From Planctomycetota bacterium (GTDB taxonomy: Bacteria > Planctomycetota > UBA1135 > GCA-002748355), in assembly GCA_027021385.1 (NCBI GenBank), contig JALUUL010000015.1, positions 62,001 through 126,000 on the forward strand: a stretch of 64,000 bases of DNA, given 5' to 3'. The notes beneath the pieces are model-generated. The model did no database searches, was not told where the DNA came from, and worked only from the letters and a program-made list of their open reading frames with translations. Position numbers and translations under genes: made by a program. Shown here piece after piece: positions 61,918 to 64,000 of the stretch (the stretch's first letter is position 1; the number at the start of each line of letters is the position of its first letter).

Positions 61918-63156
61918 ATGCACGTCGGCTACGTCCTGAAGAAATTTCCGCGCCTGTCGGAGACCTTCATCCTGAACGAGATCCTCGAACTCGAACGCCG
62001 GGGGATGGAGGTCACGGTGCTGTCCCTGCACCGGCCGGACGACGGAATCTTCCACGCGGCCCTGTCGGAACTGAAGCGCCCGGTCCGATACTTTCCGCCG
62101 CCGAAGGGCCCGGCCTTCCTCGATCTCTGCCGGGAACGGGTCGAGGCCCTCGAGACCCGGAAGGACGAGATCCTGGGCGCGACCGCGTCCCTCCTGCGGT
62201 TCGGACGGCCGGATCTCTGGCAGATCCTCTTCTGGGGACTCCAGGTCGCGAGAGAGGCCGAGACCCTCGGCATCGACCGGCTGCACGCCCATTTCGCGAC
62301 GATCGCGACGCAGGTCTCCCGGGCGGCGCGGGCCTTCACCGGCATTCCGTTCAGCTTCACCTGCCATGCAAAGGACATCTACCGCGAGACCGTGGATCCC
62401 GTGCAGTTCCGCTATCTGGCCGAAGCCGCGGATTTCGTGGTCACGGTCTGCGACGCGAATCGGAGCCACATCCTCGAGAATCTCGCGGACGGACGCCCTC
62501 TTCGGGTCGCCCGCCTCTACAACGGCATCGATCTCCGCGGCTTCCATCCGGAAGATCGGGCGCCGGCCGACCCTCCGCTGATCCTCGGCGTTGGCCGCCT
62601 CGTCGAGAAGAAGGGATTCCTCGACCTGGTCGAGGCGGTGCTTTCCCTCCTGGACGAGGGGCGGGATTTGCGCTGCGTGATCGTCGGCGAGGGGGAGCAG
62701 CGGCCCGAGATCGAGGCGAGGATCGCGGCCGGCGGCCGCGGGAGGATCGAACTCGCCGGCATGCGGACCCAGGGCGAGGTGCGTCGCCTGATGGCGGAGG
62801 CCGCGGTCTTCGCTCTCCCCTGCGTCGTCGGGGAGGACGGGAACCGGGACGCGCTGCCGACCGTCCTGCTCGAGGCCCAGGCCGCGGGCCTGCCGGTCGT
62901 GAGCTGCCCGGTCGCCGGGGTCGCGGAGATCTGCGACGGGGGGCGGGCCGGGGTCCTCGTTCCCGAGCGCGACCCCGGGGCCCTGGCCCGGGCCCTCGGG
63001 GAGCTGCTGGACGATCCCGGCCGGAGGGAGGCCCTCGCGAGGGCGGGCCGCGCGAGGGCCGAGGCCTGTTTCGATCTGCGGAAGAACGTCGCTGTCCTCG
63101 CGCATTGGTTCGAGCGGGGGGCCGCAGACACGGAGCCGGGGGCCGCGGCCTCGTGA
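61918..63156 (+). CDS. Glycosyltransferase, GT4 family
   Basis: 412 residues. MHVGYVLKKFPRLSETFILNEILEL is the N-domain start seen in exopolysaccharide GT4 enzymes, RLHAHFATIATQVSRAARAF continues it, and the donor site shows ILGVGRLVEKKGFLDLVEAV, IVGEGEQRP and the EX7E motif in DALPTVLLEAQAAGLPVV. GTGA overlap with the next gene. Upstream GGAGG before the ATG. Confidence 0.92.
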   Translation: MHVGYVLKKFPRLSETFILNEILELERRGMEVTVLSLHRPDDGIFHAALSELKRPVRYFPPPKGPAFLDLCRERVEALETRKDEILGATASLLRFGRPDLWQILFWGLQVAREAETLGIDRLHAHFATIATQVSRAARAFTGIPFSFTCHAKDIYRETVDPVQFRYLAEAADFVVTVCDANRSHILENLADGRPLRVARLYNGIDLRGFHPEDRAPADPPLILGVGRLVEKKGFLDLVEAVLSLLDEGRDLRCVIVGEGEQRPEIEARIAAGGRGRIELAGMRTQGEVRRLMAEAAVFALPCVVGEDGNRDALPTVLLEAQAAGLPVVSCPVAGVAEICDGGRAGVLVPERDPGALARALGELLDDPGRREALARAGRARAEACFDLRKNVAVLAHWFERGAADTEPGAAAS

Positions 63157-64000
63157 CGAGGCTCGCCTACGTCTGCGCGGATCCGGGCATCCCCTTCGAC
63201 GGGAGCAAGGGAGCCTCCGTGCACCTGCGGGCGATCACGAGCGCCCTCCGCGCGGCGGGGGCCGAACTGCGGGTCTTCGTCTCCCGGCCCTCGAAACGCG
63301 CGTTCGACAGGGTCCGTCTCATCGCCCCCCCGGATGGGGGGGACGCGATCGGCCGGGAACTCGCCCAGCTCGGAGGCGGGGCCCGGATGCTCGAGGCCCT
63401 CGAGGAGGAGGGGCCCTTCGACGCGGTTCTCGAACGCCTCGCTCTGTTTGCCGCAGGGGGAAGCGCCTACGCCGCCCGGCACGGGGTCCCGCACCTGATC
63501 GAGGTCAACGCTCCCCTCTGGGAGGAGGCCGCCCGCTATCGGAGTCTGAGGCTCCGGGAGTGCGCCCGGGCCCTCGCCCTCGAGACCCTCGCGGGGGCGG
63601 CCCTCGTGCTCGCTGTCTCCCCGGCCCTCGCCGAGGATCTCGAGGCCGCGGGGCTCGACCCCTCGCGGATCCGGGTGCTCCCCAACGGCGTGGACGGCGA
63701 GGCCTTCGCCCGCGCGCGGCCCCTTCCGAGGCCCGAGGGGAGCGAGGGCCGGCCTCTCCTCCTCTTCCATGGGAGCCTCAAGCCCTGGCACGGGTTGGAG
63801 TTCCTGATCGAGGCCCTGGAGTCCGCCGGCGACCCGAGGGATCCCTTCCTCTGGGTCCTCGGGGACGGTCCTCTCCGCGGCCTGGTCGAGGAGGCCGCCT
63901 CGAAGAACCCCAGAAGGATCCGGTACGGGGGCGCGGTTTTGCACGAGGACGTGCCCCGCGCGCTGCTGGCGGCCGATTTCGCCTGCATCCCTTATCCAGG
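63153..64000 (+). CDS. Glycosyltransferase, GT4-like (3' end outside window)
   Basis: 282 residues are visible and the frame is open at the window end. N-domain: LAYVCADPGIPFDGSKGASVHLRAI, a glycine-loop start typical of GT4 proteins; C-domain begins near LFHGSLKPWHGLEFLIEALE and GDGPLRGLVEEAA. The EX7E motif would lie beyond the end. GTG 63153 overlaps the stop of the GT4 gene before it as GTGA. Part of a rightward glycosyltransferase cluster continuing past the window. Confidence 0.88.
   Translation, partial: MTRLAYVCADPGIPFDGSKGASVHLRAITSALRAAGAELRVFVSRPSKRAFDRVRLIAPPDGGDAIGRELAQLGGGARMLEALEEEGPFDAVLERLALFAAGGSAYAARHGVPHLIEVNAPLWEEAARYRSLRLRECARALALETLAGAALVLAVSPALAEDLEAAGLDPSRIRVLPNGVDGEAFARARPLPRPEGSEGRPLLLFHGSLKPWHGLEFLIEALESAGDPRDPFLWVLGDGPLRGLVEEAASKNPRRIRYGGAVLHEDVPRALLAADFACIPYP

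Noticed and set aside
1-64000. Mobile elements, prophage or CRISPR
   Set aside because: No transposase, integrase, terminal repeats or spaced direct repeats were recognised.

Overview
The window is about 64 kb of very GC-rich DNA (third codon positions are almost all G or C) from a Gram-negative-type bacterium with many predicted lipoproteins and secreted proteins, an O-antigen/exopolysaccharide-type ABC exporter and a bacterial alpha/beta-type E1 2-oxoacid dehydrogenase. The secreted FG-GAP, parallel beta-helix and DUF1349-like proteins, the Ser/Thr kinase and the overall style suggest Planctomycetota or a nearby deep lineage; this is inference, since no rRNA or marker gene is present. About 52 protein genes were found. 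I see no tRNA, rRNA, insertion sequence or CRISPR array. No gene-free stretch exceeds about 210 bases; the longest are 47631-47839, 19377-19579, 32044-32233 and 16336-16522.

Layout. 1-5.4 kb: tail of a membrane glycosyltransferase, a one-piece Ser/Thr kinase-UvrD helicase fusion and a PhoD-like lipoprotein phosphatase. 5.4-13.2 kb: a TetR regulator with a perfect operator at its start, divergent from a tight operon for lipoyl synthase and a complete 2-oxoacid dehydrogenase complex (E1alpha, E1beta, E2, a second E1alpha, E3). 13.3-19.4 kb: zinc-ribbon membrane metalloprotease-like protein, membrane-anchored Mrr nuclease, Xaa-Pro aminopeptidase, EEP-family lipoprotein and acetyl-CoA synthetase. 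19.5-23.6 kb: a ParDE toxin-antitoxin pair, then a leftward operon of Na+ symporter, metF and a small thioredoxin-like gene with two in-frame TGA codons that read best as selenocysteine. 23.7-25.4 kb: urocanase.

25.4-39.5 kb is a surface-polysaccharide locus: glycosyltransferases of GT2, GT4 and GT39 type, two large two-domain glycosyltransferases, UDP-GlcNAc 2-epimerase and a Wzm/Wzt-type exporter. 39.7-41.7 kb is a LemA-M48 protease-JAMM protease cluster. 41.8-49.1 kb holds secreted proteins (DUF1349-like, a 14-repeat FG-GAP lipoprotein, a TPR protein), AcpS and a double-rhodanese lipoprotein. 49.1-54.2 kb holds a large exported repeat protein next to a two-component system; both the histidine kinase promoter and the region upstream of the exported protein carry the same CTTGAC-N5-CTTGAC direct repeat. 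54.4-64 kb: a ROK kinase, an APH-like kinase, two more secreted repeat proteins and three further glycosyltransferase genes, the last cut by the window end.

Three themes stand out: the selenoprotein candidate; the kinase-helicase fusion; and an expression style in which about eight operon-first genes have a TANNNT -10 box only 6-8 bases before the start codon and no Shine-Dalgarno sequence, as in leaderless mRNAs, while six of the seven convergent gene pairs overlap at their 3' ends.
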